Shown here in pieces: positions 1 to 8,179 of a stretch of DNA of 64,000 nt (position 1 is its first letter; every line of letters begins with the position of its first letter). A program made the translations under genes and the position numbers. Source of the DNA: FEN-1139 sp964396375 (GTDB lineage Bacteria; Myxococcota_A; Polyangia; Polyangiales; Polyangiaceae); the NCBI GenBank assembly GCA_964396375.1, contig CAYNEY010000013.1, forward strand, positions 46,303 to 110,302. Direction: 5' to 3'. Under the pieces are notes generated by a model. The model had not been told where the DNA came from, made no database searches, and saw only the letters and a program-made list of their open reading frames with translations.

Positions 1-716
1 GCCTGCGGTTCTCAGAGGATTGTCCCGTTGCCCCGATCCTTGCGGCACTCCAAGCCCGTGCCACAGAGAGCACCTGTTTTGCCTTTCGTGAGCGCGGCGT
101 GACGTTCCTGGGAGCCAGTCCTGAGCGACTGGTTCGTCGCCGGGGCAGCATGGTCAACCTAGATGCCCTGGCAGGCTCTGCACCAGCCGGCTCGAGCCAC
201 GAAGCACGCTTGCTCAGAAGTGAGAAGGATCGGCGTGAGCACGCTTTCGTAACCGAACAGCTCGTGCAACGACTGGCCACAATCGGCGCTCGCTTGCGAG
301 AGATCCCGGAACCGCAGATCCGACGTCTCGAACACCTCGTGCATCTGCATACCCCGATCCACGCTGAACTCGGCGAGACCGACTACGACATCCTCAGCTT
401 GGTCGAACATGTCCACCCAACTCCCGCCGTCGGCGGGATCCCGAGCGATCGGGCGCTCGACTTCATTCGAGCCAACGAGGTGGTCGACCGCGGGTGGTAC
501 GCGGGACCCTTCGGCTGGTGCACCGCCAATGGCGATGGGGATTTCGTCGCAGCCTTGCGTTCCGGGGTCTTCTCGGGTTCTGATGCTGTCCTCTTCGCGG
601 GGGCCGGGCTGGTTACTGGCTCGGCAGCCAGCGCAGAGTGGCAGGAGACCCGTCTCAAGTTCAGAACCCTGCTCGACGCTCTCTCGTCGGGCCATGCACC
701 GGTCGAAGGAGTGTGA
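1..716 (+). CDS. menF: Isochorismate synthase, C-terminal part (5' end outside window)
   Basis: Chorismate-to-isochorismate isomerase, the entry step of menaquinone synthesis. The reading frame is open from the left edge, so the start lies upstream and about 237 codons are visible. The visible part is the C-terminal half of the chorismate-binding (anthranilate synthase I/MenF/EntC) fold. It shows FLGASPERLVRR near the start, then LAGSAPAG, then the conserved core HVHPTPAVGGIPSDRAL and GWYAGPFGW. Near the end, VLFAGAGLVTGSAASAEWQE carries the GAG and E residues typical of the Mg-binding end of this family. The TGA stop overlaps the ATG of menD by one base (TGATG), implying translational coupling. 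MenF rather than a siderophore or salicylate enzyme is inferred from the six men genes that follow. Confidence is high for the family and for the pathway. Confidence 0.93.
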   Translation, partial: LRFSEDCPVAPILAALQARATESTCFAFRERGVTFLGASPERLVRRRGSMVNLDALAGSAPAGSSHEARLLRSEKDRREHAFVTEQLVQRLATIGARLREIPEPQIRRLEHLVHLHTPIHAELGETDYDILSLVEHVHPTPAVGGIPSDRALDFIRANEVVDRGWYAGPFGWCTANGDGDFVAALRSGVFSGSDAVLFAGAGLVTGSAASAEWQETRLKFRTLLDALSSGHAPVEGV

Positions 717-2524
717 TGACTGAAGAGTACACGGCCACCGCTTGGGCGCGACTGATCCTCGGAAGCCTGGCGCGGGCCGGTATCAGAAACCTGATCGTGA
801 GCCCTGGCTCCCGCTCGACACCGTTTCTCGCCGCCGCGCTCGCCACCCCAGGGCTCACACTGCACAGTGTGGTCGACGAACGCTCGGCGGGGTATTTCGC
901 CCTCGGCCTGGGGCGTGGCCTCGGGCGACCGGTGGCGGTACTCTCGACATCCGGCACCGCAGCCGCCAACTACTTCCCCGCGGTGATTGAAGGTGACTTG
1001 TCGAGGACACCGCTCATCGTGCTTACGGCGGATCGACCCCACGAGCTGCACCACGGGGCTTCGCCTCAAACCATCGATCAAACCTGCCTGTTCGGCAGCC
1101 ACGTGCGCCGTTTCGTCGATCTCGGGATGCCCTCCCGACTTCACGACGTGTTGCTCGCGACCCGCCGGCAGGTGCTTGCCGCGGTCGCTACCGCCACCGC
1201 TCCTCTCCCCGGTCCAGTTCATCTCAATCTCCGCGCACGAAAGCCTCTCGAACCCTGTGATCCTCGCGATGGCGAGGATCGGATCCTCGAAAGCCACGTC
1301 AAGCGCCTGATTGGGGAGGTGGTCGCGATTCAGCCGCCCCTCTTACCCCGCCTGCCACTCCAAGCGATCGAGGACCTGGTCCAGACAATCAGTGGTGAGC
1401 CGCTCGGACTCATTGCCTGCGGCTACGACCCGGAGCAACCAGCCCTCGATCCCGCCGCGCTCGCCGCTTTTGCCCGCGCCACCGGCTATCCTGTACTCAT
1501 TGACGCCACCCATCCTCTCCGGCTGCAGGCAACCAGCGAACTCGCGGCCTTCGTGGTGGCACCACACCCCGGACTCTTGTCGCTGGAGGCGTGGCATCGA
1601 CTCCAGGCTCCGCGCCTGGTCATTCAGTTGGGACGTCCGCTCACCTGTCGCTCCTGGGGCCGCTGGGTGGACGACCTGGACTCAAATCACCTCCTGGTCT
1701 TGGCGCGTGACGGTTGGCCCGATCCTACGGGCCGTGGTCGGTTGCTGGGCACAGGTGACATGAGCGCGGCTCTTCGCCTCGCCGCTGCCCGTTTCTTGGA
1801 GCGTGAGGCTCCCCGTTCGAGCGGCTGGGGTGCACGCTGGCTTCGAGCCAACCGCGTCCTCGGTGAAGTGGTGCAAAGTCTGTCCACCAGCCAGCCCCGA
1901 ATGGGTGAACTCGAGGCGGTTACCACGGTACTGCGCACCATGCCTCGTGGCAGCCGGTTGGTGCTCGGAAACAGCCTGCCTGTACGTGAAGTCGATCTTC
2001 TGGCCGGAGAGACCCAGGCGGGGCTCTCCGTGGTCGGGCTGCGCGGAGCGAGTGGGATCGATGGGGTGGTGTCGTTCGCCGCTGGGCTGGGCGCCGCCCA
2101 TGAGCACCCTACTGTGCTCCTGATCGGCGATGTGAGCTTTCTGCATGACATCGGTGGCCTCTGGGCGATGCGCGACGCCACAGCTCCGCTCGCGGTGGTC
2201 GTCCTCAACAATCGCGGCGGTCGGATCTTCGAACAGCTTCCCGCGTCGGCGTGCTTTCCAGGGGAGCAGTTCCTCTACTTCACCACCCCCCATGACTTCG
2301 ATCTGGCCGCTGCAGGGCAACTCTATGGCTTGCCCTTCGCGCGGGCCGAAGACCCCGCGTCTTTGCGAAGCGCTCTTCTGAGCGCCATCGAGCGGCAGGG
2401 CGCAACCCTCATTGAAGCGCGCGTCCCCGAAGATAGCGCGAAGCGCGATACTCTGGCCTTCCTTCATAGCATCGAAGATAGACTGGTGCGTTCGGGGCTG
2501 CTGCCCTCGGCAACCTCACGGTGA
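716..2524 (+). CDS. menD: 2-succinyl-5-enolpyruvyl-6-hydroxy-3-cyclohexene-1-carboxylate synthase
   Basis: ThDP-dependent enzyme joining isochorismate and 2-oxoglutarate, the second menaquinone step. The frame is open from 638, but ATG 716 is chosen because it overlaps the menF stop (TGATG) and gives MTEEYTATAWARLILGSL, a typical MenD start. The 602 residues are slightly longer than the roughly 560 of E. coli MenD. The N-terminal ThDP pyrimidine domain shows NLIVSPGSRSTP, VVDERSAGYFALG with the catalytic-type glutamate, and LSTSGTAAANYFPAV. The C-terminal ThDP pyrophosphate domain shows GDVSFLHDIGGL followed about 27 residues later by VVLNNRGGRIFEQLP, the GD-to-NN metal/ThDP motif. The stop overlaps the menH start (GTGA). 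It acts in the cytoplasm. Identification is secure from motifs and from its position between menF and menH. Confidence 0.96.
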   Translation: MTEEYTATAWARLILGSLARAGIRNLIVSPGSRSTPFLAAALATPGLTLHSVVDERSAGYFALGLGRGLGRPVAVLSTSGTAAANYFPAVIEGDLSRTPLIVLTADRPHELHHGASPQTIDQTCLFGSHVRRFVDLGMPSRLHDVLLATRRQVLAAVATATAPLPGPVHLNLRARKPLEPCDPRDGEDRILESHVKRLIGEVVAIQPPLLPRLPLQAIEDLVQTISGEPLGLIACGYDPEQPALDPAALAAFARATGYPVLIDATHPLRLQATSELAAFVVAPHPGLLSLEAWHRLQAPRLVIQLGRPLTCRSWGRWVDDLDSNHLLVLARDGWPDPTGRGRLLGTGDMSAALRLAAARFLEREAPRSSGWGARWLRANRVLGEVVQSLSTSQPRMGELEAVTTVLRTMPRGSRLVLGNSLPVREVDLLAGETQAGLSVVGLRGASGIDGVVSFAAGLGAAHEHPTVLLIGDVSFLHDIGGLWAMRDATAPLAVVVLNNRGGRIFEQLPASACFPGEQFLYFTTPHDFDLAAAGQLYGLPFARAEDPASLRSALLSAIERQGATLIEARVPEDSAKRDTLAFLHSIEDRLVRSGLLPSATSR

Positions 2525-3258
2525 CCATCCTCTTTTTTCCAGGTTTTTTGGGCCATCGCCGGACCTTCGAGCGTATCAGCGCCTTACTCGGAGAGAGGAA
2601 CTGCCACACCGTCCTCCTCACAGGACATGGTGATCCGGGCGCCACCTTCATTTCAAGCTACACGCAAGAGGTTCGGCGCATCGCCGCTTTGGTCGCCACC
2701 TTCCCGGCTCCTCGTGTACTGGTTGGGTATTCGATGGGCGGCAGACTCACACTCTCGCTCGTGTCCAACCACAGCGACCTCGCTGAGCGCCTGGTGCTGC
2801 TTTCAGCGCGGGGGGGCCTCGCCACCCTAGGCGAACGCTCCGCCCGCCGCGCGGCTGACGAAATTTGGGCTCACCGACTCTCGACCTGGCCTCTCTCGAG
2901 CGTGCTCGATGCGTGGGATGCCCAGCCCCTCTTTGCCTCCCGCCGTCGACTGGCAAGCACGCTCCGCGCCCGCGAGCGACGCTACCGGCTCACCCATAAT
3001 CCCTTCGCCTTGGCTGGGGCTCTCCGGGCGCTTGGCCTTGCCCAGATGCCCAGTCAGCCCGAACAGCTGGGCCGTCTCGCAATCCCAGTTCAAGTTCTCG
3101 CTGGAGAGCTCGACCAGAAGTTCGTGACCCTGGGGCGGAGCCTAGCCGCCCAACTCCCCCAGGGGCGGTTTTCCGTGGTAGACGGGGCTGGCCACGACCT
3201 CGTGCTCGAAGCACCCGAGGCCGTGGCCAGAACTATCGTCGAAGGGTTTCGAACATGA
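2521..3258 (+). CDS. menH: 2-succinyl-6-hydroxy-2,4-cyclohexadiene-1-carboxylate synthase (MenH-type alpha/beta hydrolase)
   Basis: An alpha/beta-hydrolase fold enzyme that eliminates pyruvate from the MenD product. The start is GTG 2521, overlapping the menD stop by 4 nt (GTGA). The 245 residues match the usual MenH length. The oxyanion-type segment FFPGFLGHRRTF is near the N-terminus. The nucleophile elbow is GYSMGGRLTL (Ser around residue 73). The acid is in LAGELDQKF and the catalytic His in GAGHDLVLEAPE, near the C-terminus. The Gly-Phe-Leu-Gly and Gly-Tyr-Ser-Met-Gly-Gly-Arg motifs are those of MenH proper rather than of a generic esterase. The ATGA overlap with menB continues the coupled operon. 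Substrate assignment leans on context as well as motif. Confidence 0.92.
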   Translation: MTILFFPGFLGHRRTFERISALLGERNCHTVLLTGHGDPGATFISSYTQEVRRIAALVATFPAPRVLVGYSMGGRLTLSLVSNHSDLAERLVLLSARGGLATLGERSARRAADEIWAHRLSTWPLSSVLDAWDAQPLFASRRRLASTLRARERRYRLTHNPFALAGALRALGLAQMPSQPEQLGRLAIPVQVLAGELDQKFVTLGRSLAAQLPQGRFSVVDGAGHDLVLEAPEAVARTIVEGFRT

Positions 3259-4079
3259 CATCAGCACTATGGCACAGCGCTGGAGAGTTCGAGGATATCC
3301 GGTTCGAGGTGTGCGAAGAGGGTATCGCCAAAGTCACCATCAACCGCCCCGAGGTTCACAACGCCTTTCGCCCCAAGACCGTGGACGAACTTTCGCAGGC
3401 CTTCTCAGCGATCCGCGACGACCCGCACCTGGGAGTGGCCATCCTGACCGGCGCCGGGAATCGGGCCTTCTGCTCGGGTGGCGATCAGAAGATCCGTGGC
3501 ACCGGCGGCTATCTGGACGACCGAGGTATCCCTCGACTCAATGTCCTCGATCTCCAACGTCAGATCCGCACCCTTCCGAAGCCGGTCATTGCGATGGTGG
3601 CCGGATATGCCATCGGAGGCGGTCATGTACTCCACCTGCTCTGTGACCTCACGATCGCCGCAGAGAACGCCCGCTTCGGCCAAACTGGACCTCGGGTGGG
3701 GAGCTTCGACGGTGGTTATGGTGCAGCCTACATGGCCAGGATTGTCGGACAGAAGAAGGCACGCGAGATCTGGTTTCTGTGCCGTCAGTACTCGGCGGAC
3801 GAAGCACTCCAGATGGGCCTCGTGAACGCAGTGGTTCCCCTCGACCGCCTGGAAGAGGAAACGTTGAGCTGGAGCCGGAAGATCCTCGAACACTCGCCGA
3901 TGGCGCTGCGTTGCCTGAAGGCCGCCTTGAACGCAGATTGCGACGGGCAGGCAGGGCTTCAGGAGCTCGCTGGCAACGCCACGTTGCTCTACTACTTGTC
4001 GGAGGAGGGGGTCGAGGGCAAAAACGCCTTCCTAGAGAAGCGAGCTCCCGACTGGAAGAAGTTTCCTCGATTCCCGTGA
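3255..4079 (+). CDS. menB: 1,4-dihydroxy-2-naphthoyl-CoA synthase
   Basis: A crotonase-superfamily ring-closing enzyme that turns O-succinylbenzoyl-CoA into DHNA-CoA. ATG 3255 overlaps the menH stop (ATGA). The 274 residues are typical. Visible signatures are the oxyanion-hole segments FCSGGDQKIRGTGGY and GYAIGGGHVLHLLCDLTIA, and FGQTGPRVGSFDGGYG, which carries the catalytic-type Ser/Asp of MenB. The Q-T-G triplet is that of type-I, bicarbonate-dependent MenB enzymes; this is family knowledge and untested here. The C-terminus ends in EKRAPDWKKFPRFP, a hallmark tail of MenB that distinguishes it from other enoyl-CoA hydratases. It sits between menH and menA in the same coupled operon. Identification is very secure. 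Confidence 0.97.
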   Translation: MTSALWHSAGEFEDIRFEVCEEGIAKVTINRPEVHNAFRPKTVDELSQAFSAIRDDPHLGVAILTGAGNRAFCSGGDQKIRGTGGYLDDRGIPRLNVLDLQRQIRTLPKPVIAMVAGYAIGGGHVLHLLCDLTIAAENARFGQTGPRVGSFDGGYGAAYMARIVGQKKAREIWFLCRQYSADEALQMGLVNAVVPLDRLEEETLSWSRKILEHSPMALRCLKAALNADCDGQAGLQELAGNATLLYYLSEEGVEGKNAFLEKRAPDWKKFPRFP

Positions 4080-4969
4080 CCGTCCAACCTCACTCCCTTG
4101 GGGCCTACTGGCTCGCGATACGTCCGCGGACGCTCCCCGCCGCCCTAGCACCCATCCTCGTCGCGGTCGCGGCGGCGGGCCACGTTGGCCACTTTCGCGC
4201 CGACGTCGCCATCGGAGCCACTTCAGTGGCGCTGTTGCTTCAGATTGCCTCGAACCTCGCCAATGACCTGTTTGATTTCCAGCAGGGAGCCGATCGCAAA
4301 GACCGCGTGGGTCCGCTCAGGACCGCGGAGGCTGGGTTACTGACACCCCGTGAACTTGGGCTGGCGGTCGTCGTTTGTCTGTGCGCCGCGCTGGTGATTG
4401 GAGCGCTCTTCGTGGCCATCGGAGGCTGGCCAGTGATCGTGCTTGGCCTTTTGGCCATGCTCTCCGCCGTTGCCTACACTGGCGGGCCGTTTCCCCTCGC
4501 GTATCACGGCCTCGGCGATCTTTTTGCGTTCATCTTCTTCGGCCCGGTTGCCGTGATGCTGACCATGCACCTGATGGGAGCACCCCTCGGCGCTTCGGCC
4601 TGGATGCTGGGAACCATGGTCGGTCTGCTCACCACCAACATCCTAGTGGTGAACAACCTGCGGGATGCCGAGCAGGATCGCCGAGTTCAAAAACGCACCC
4701 TGGTGGTGCGTTTCGGTCGCAGTTTTGGTCTTACGCAGTATCGGGCCAGCCTGGCAACAGCCTATATACTGTTGATCATCGGGGTGGTCACCCAGCTCCT
4801 CCCAACCCCCAGCCTGCTCGCCCTCCTTGGCCTCCCGCTCGGGCTCGCACTGGAGCGACGCATCACCCAAAGCGAGGGTTCTGCGATGAATGCCCTCTTG
4901 GCGGCTACTGCCCGTCACCTGTTCGGATTTGCGCTGCTCACGGCGATCGGACACTTGAGGTGGTGGTGA
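4076..4969 (+). CDS. menA: 1,4-dihydroxy-2-naphthoate polyprenyltransferase
   Basis: A UbiA-family membrane prenyltransferase that attaches the isoprenoid tail to DHNA, giving demethylmenaquinone. The frame is open from 3779, but the GTG at 4076 is chosen because it overlaps the menB stop (GTGA) and leads directly into SLGAYWLAIRPRTLPAALAP, the standard MenA N-terminus. That gives 297 residues. The first Asp-rich motif is NDLFDFQQGADRKDRVGP and the second NNLRDAEQDRRVQKRTLVV, both binding the prenyl diphosphate through Mg. About eight hydrophobic segments are evident. Having menA inside the men operon is common in some lineages, whereas E. coli has it elsewhere. The 3' end overlaps menC (GTGA). 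Confidence 0.95.
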   Translation: MTVQPHSLGAYWLAIRPRTLPAALAPILVAVAAAGHVGHFRADVAIGATSVALLLQIASNLANDLFDFQQGADRKDRVGPLRTAEAGLLTPRELGLAVVVCLCAALVIGALFVAIGGWPVIVLGLLAMLSAVAYTGGPFPLAYHGLGDLFAFIFFGPVAVMLTMHLMGAPLGASAWMLGTMVGLLTTNILVVNNLRDAEQDRRVQKRTLVVRFGRSFGLTQYRASLATAYILLIIGVVTQLLPTPSLLALLGLPLGLALERRITQSEGSAMNALLAATARHLFGFALLTAIGHLRWW

Positions 4970-5952
4970 TTCGGCTAATCGATGCCCACGTCGAGGACTT
5001 CGATCTCGCGCTGCCGCGCCAGATCGGGGGTCAGGCGCGCACCGCGACTCGAGTGCGCCGCGGGCTTCGACTCTTCCTCGACGATGCCAGTGGTCAGCGC
5101 GGGATTGGGGAGGCAAGTCCCCTTCCGGGCTACTCTCCGGATTCCCTGGAGGAAGCGAGAGCGCAGCTCCAGGACTTCTGTCGCAATGGTTGGCAACCCG
5201 GGGCTTGCACGTTCACAGAAACCCTGGGCGCCCCGTCGGCGCGGGCAGCTCTCGAGACAGCACAGATTGATCTCTCGGCGAAGCTCCACCAGATCTCCGC
5301 CGCTGAGGAGCTAGCTCGACGCTTTCAGCATCCGCTCTCCCGTGAGCCGCTCGAACTCTCTCATCTCTTGCCAAGCGAGGACCCTCTCGGATGCGCCGAG
5401 GTGGCCTTCGCTCTAGGATACCGCACATTCAAGGTCAAGGAGTGCGACCCAACTCGTTTGCTCGAACTGCTTCGGTCACTGCGTTCAGGTTACGCCGATC
5501 GCGTGCGGCTGCGCGCCGACGTCAACCGACGATGGTCTCGCACCGTCGCGGACTCGATGCTGGAACGTCTGGCGGAGTTCGATCTCGAGTTCATTGAAGA
5601 GCCGGTCACATCTGGTGAGCCAGAAATAAGCTCGGTACCCATCGCCTGGGATGAGTCTTTGCCGCGTCCCTTCGGGATAGCGCGCGTGGTGGTGCTAAAG
5701 CCCACCCTACACGGGCTTTTTGGGGCAGCACAGCTGGCCAAGGCTGCACACTGCGCTGGGCTTGGCGTGGTGGTAACGCACACCTTCGAGGGACCGGTTG
5801 GTCACGCGGCGGCAAGCTCGCTCGCCTGGGTCTTCGGTTCCCGACACCTCGCTCAGGGACTAGATTGGGAGATGGCACCCCTGCCCCGCCCTTTCGGTAA
5901 CGAGCCAGGACGCCTCTGCTTCATCGACCACGTGGGACTCCCGCTGTGTTGA
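4966..5952 (+). CDS. menC: o-succinylbenzoate synthase
   Basis: An enolase-superfamily dehydratase converting the MenH product to o-succinylbenzoate. The frame extends far upstream as a shadow inside menA; GTG 4966 is chosen because it overlaps the menA stop (GTGA), and GTG 4963 is an alternative. It has 328 residues. Enolase-superfamily features in order are: N-terminal capping segment GIGEASPLPGYSPDS; catalytic lysine region YRTFKVKECDP (KxK); metal ligands in RLRADVNRRW (DxN), FIEEPV and IAWDES; and the second catalytic lysine in VVLKPTLHG. The order and spacing are those of MenC. The C-terminus overlaps menE by 7 nt. Only one menC and one menE are present, as expected for the classical rather than the futalosine route. 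Confidence 0.93.
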   Translation: MIRLIDAHVEDFDLALPRQIGGQARTATRVRRGLRLFLDDASGQRGIGEASPLPGYSPDSLEEARAQLQDFCRNGWQPGACTFTETLGAPSARAALETAQIDLSAKLHQISAAEELARRFQHPLSREPLELSHLLPSEDPLGCAEVAFALGYRTFKVKECDPTRLLELLRSLRSGYADRVRLRADVNRRWSRTVADSMLERLAEFDLEFIEEPVTSGEPEISSVPIAWDESLPRPFGIARVVVLKPTLHGLFGAAQLAKAAHCAGLGVVVTHTFEGPVGHAAASSLAWVFGSRHLAQGLDWEMAPLPRPFGNEPGRLCFIDHVGLPLC

Positions 5953-7295
5953 CCCTGTCCTCTGCCGCTCGTGCCTGCCGCGATGACCTCGCGCTGCTTC
6001 ACTCGAAAGAATCCCTGACTTTCGGCGAACTGCTTGAACGAGTCGCTCCGCTACTCGAACCGCTGGCAGCGCTCGGTCCAGGTCCGATCGCGTTCATCGC
6101 CGAGCCCACCGTCTCGAGCTTGCTCTTGTTTTACGCTCTCTTCGAGGTGAAGCGCCCAGCACTCCCCCTCAACCCTCGGCTCTTGGCTCATGAACAGGAA
6201 GAGCTGCGCCGCCGAGCGGGAGCTCATCTGGTTCGGGTCGAGGAGGGCATTGTGAGACTCGTCGAGTCAGGTGCCGGTAGCAACACGGCGGCTGCTCTTC
6301 TGCTCGCGACCAGCGGTTCGACCGGGAGCCCGCGGCTCGTTGCCCTTGGCGAGGAGGCGCTGGTCACAGCGGCAGAGGGCAGCCAGCGCAATCTTGGGTG
6401 GAAGGCGTCGGATCGGTGGTTGCTCACGGTTGGACTCGGCCACATTGGTGGAGCGGCCATTGTCGTGCGTTGCCTTCTGGCGCGTCGCCCGGTCGTGTTG
6501 CCATCACCAGATTGGCCCCTATTGGACTGGATCATATCCTCGAAGAGCACTCTTGTGTCGCTGGTTCCAACCCAAGTCGAACGTTTGCTTCCCCTCGTCA
6601 ACCGATCCCGCGCGACCTCGCTCCGCGCGATTCTCGTTGGTGGTGCGCCTACTCCCAGTCGCTTGGTTCGGCGGGGACGGCGACGCGGTCTACCCATACT
6701 GCTCACGTATGGCATGACTGAGGCAGGCTCGCAGATTGCGACTCAACCCCCCTCCGATCTCAACCAGTCCAGTGAGGATCGGCTAACCGACGTAGGTTTC
6801 GTCCTTCCCAACCTCGATCTTTGCGTCACTGACCAGCAGCTCAAACTCCGCGGTCCTGTGCTGTTTTCGGGGTACATCGGAGAGCCAACGCCCTTCGACT
6901 CCCAGGGCTGGTTCGACACCGGGGATTCGGGACGCGTGCGCGACGACGGAAGGCTCTGTGTCTTCGGACGTCGTCACGATCGCATCATCTCGGGAGGAGA
7001 GAATGTGGCGCCACGCGAGGTGGAACTCGTGCTCGAGTCCCACCCGGACGTTGGCCGTGTCGTGGTACTTGGGCTTGCCGACCCAGTCTGGGGAGAAGTC
7101 GTGGCGGCAGCCATCGTGCCCGAGCGCACAAGGCCGGGGCTTCTCGACGAGCTCCGAGAACTTGCCCGGCTGCGCTTGGCTCCCTTCAAGCGGCCCCGGG
7201 TTCTGGCCCTGCTCCCGGAGCTGCCACTCCTCCCTACCGACAAGATCGACCGTGGTGCGATCGAGAGGGCTTTGCAGGGGCAACAGGTCGTGTAG
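5946..7295 (+). CDS. menE: o-succinylbenzoate-CoA ligase
   Basis: An AMP-forming acyl-CoA ligase that activates o-succinylbenzoate. The start is GTG 5946 (GTG-TTG), 7 nt inside menC; TTG 5949 is possible. The 449 residues are typical of MenE, shorter than most acyl-CoA synthetases. The P-loop is LLATSGSTGSPRLVA. The ANL core motif is TYGMTEAGSQ, the hinge region is GWFDTGDSGRV then FGRRHDRIISGGENVAP, and the C-terminal catalytic lysine lies in LPTDKIDRG. It is the last men gene. The lipoprotein gene at 7318 starts 22 nt later with its own strong ribosome-binding site and may be co-transcribed. No DHNA-CoA thioesterase or menG/ubiE is visible after it. Confidence 0.93.
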   Translation: MLTLSSAARACRDDLALLHSKESLTFGELLERVAPLLEPLAALGPGPIAFIAEPTVSSLLLFYALFEVKRPALPLNPRLLAHEQEELRRRAGAHLVRVEEGIVRLVESGAGSNTAAALLLATSGSTGSPRLVALGEEALVTAAEGSQRNLGWKASDRWLLTVGLGHIGGAAIVVRCLLARRPVVLPSPDWPLLDWIISSKSTLVSLVPTQVERLLPLVNRSRATSLRAILVGGAPTPSRLVRRGRRRGLPILLTYGMTEAGSQIATQPPSDLNQSSEDRLTDVGFVLPNLDLCVTDQQLKLRGPVLFSGYIGEPTPFDSQGWFDTGDSGRVRDDGRLCVFGRRHDRIISGGENVAPREVELVLESHPDVGRVVVLGLADPVWGEVVAAAIVPERTRPGLLDELRELARLRLAPFKRPRVLALLPELPLLPTDKIDRGAIERALQGQQVV

Positions 7296-7317
7296 GATTC
7301 TTCCGGAGGTTCCGCAC

Positions 7318-8160
7318 ATGACACAACTGTCCCGCTTCGGTTCCATGTCTCTCCTTTGGCTCGGACTGCTCACGGGCTGCGAGAAGGGCAATCCCTGTCG
7401 GGACACTCCGGAGTGCCGAGACAAGGGAAAGTGCGGTGTCACCAAGGAGGGTGCCTGTGCCGTGCTCTCGGATGCGGACTGTCAGATCTCGAAGCTCTGC
7501 AAAAAGGAAGGCAAGTGCAGTATCAAGGATGGTGCCTGCAGCGCGACCACCGACGACATGTGCCGCGCCTCCGAGAACTGCATCAAAAATAGCCTTTGCG
7601 ACGCCTTCGATGGCAACTGCGTGGAGCTCGGCCGGGTCATGGATCCAGCGTGCAATCAGTCGTGCCAAGTGGACGGCCGCTGTGTGATGAAAGCTGGCGC
7701 CTGCAAGGCCCTGTCGGATTACCACTGCACTCGCTCGAGCGACGGTAAGCCCGATCCGGACAGCGCCTGCAAGAAATCCGGGCTCTGCACCGCCCAAGAC
7801 GGAAAATGCGTGGCGGCTTCCGACGCGGACTGCGCGAAGTCTCTGGCGTGCAAGAACGAGTCCCGCTGCACGGCCGAAAACGGCCTCTGCGCAGCGACGG
7901 CTGAGGGCTGCAAGAAATCAACCGCCTGCCGCACGGACGGAAAATGCGCCGTGGTCAAGGGTTCCTGCGCCCCTAGCAGCGCCGCGGACTGCAAGAACTC
8001 TGCCCGGTGCCAGCTCGACGGCGCCTGCACGCTCAAGGATGGGGCATGCATCGTCGGTAGCAACGCGGACTGTCAGAAGTCTACGGTTTGCCAGAAAGCC
8101 AAGCGCTGCACCCTGAGCAACGGCGCCTGCGTGGGCGGCAACAAAGGTGGTCTGTTCTAG
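7318..8160 (+). CDS. Cys-rich repeat lipoprotein, function unknown
   Basis: A 280-residue secreted lipoprotein candidate. ATG 7318 is preceded by GGAGG at good spacing; the longer frame from 6958 is a shadow within menE. The N-terminus SMSLLWLGLLTGCEK is a signal peptide with lipobox LTGC. After it the whole protein is built from about ten imperfect modules of roughly 20-22 residues with pattern DC-x2-S-x2-C-x3-G-x-C-x4-G-x-C, for example DADCAKSLACKNESRC and AADCKNSARCQLDGAC. Each full module has four cysteines, so about 40 cysteines probably form disulfides or bind metal outside the cytoplasm. One module is expanded (CTRSSDGKPDPDSAC). Similar Cys-repeat lipoproteins occur in myxobacteria, but I recognise no named family or function. 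It may be co-transcribed with the men operon. Confidence 0.85.
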   Translation: MTQLSRFGSMSLLWLGLLTGCEKGNPCRDTPECRDKGKCGVTKEGACAVLSDADCQISKLCKKEGKCSIKDGACSATTDDMCRASENCIKNSLCDAFDGNCVELGRVMDPACNQSCQVDGRCVMKAGACKALSDYHCTRSSDGKPDPDSACKKSGLCTAQDGKCVAASDADCAKSLACKNESRCTAENGLCAATAEGCKKSTACRTDGKCAVVKGSCAPSSAADCKNSARCQLDGACTLKDGACIVGSNADCQKSTVCQKAKRCTLSNGACVGGNKGGLF

Positions 8161-8179
8161 AGTTGAGCTGGCAAGCTCG

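Noticed and set aside
383..1297. 304-codon minus-strand frame antisense to menF/menD
   Set aside because: Translation is Arg/Gly/Ser-rich without motifs, and the plus strand carries clear MenF/MenD motifs across the same DNA.
4375..4965. N-terminal extension of the menC frame inside menA
   Set aside because: The extension is Arg/Pro/His-rich and out of frame with menA; the GTGA overlap at 4966 gives a family-typical MenC.
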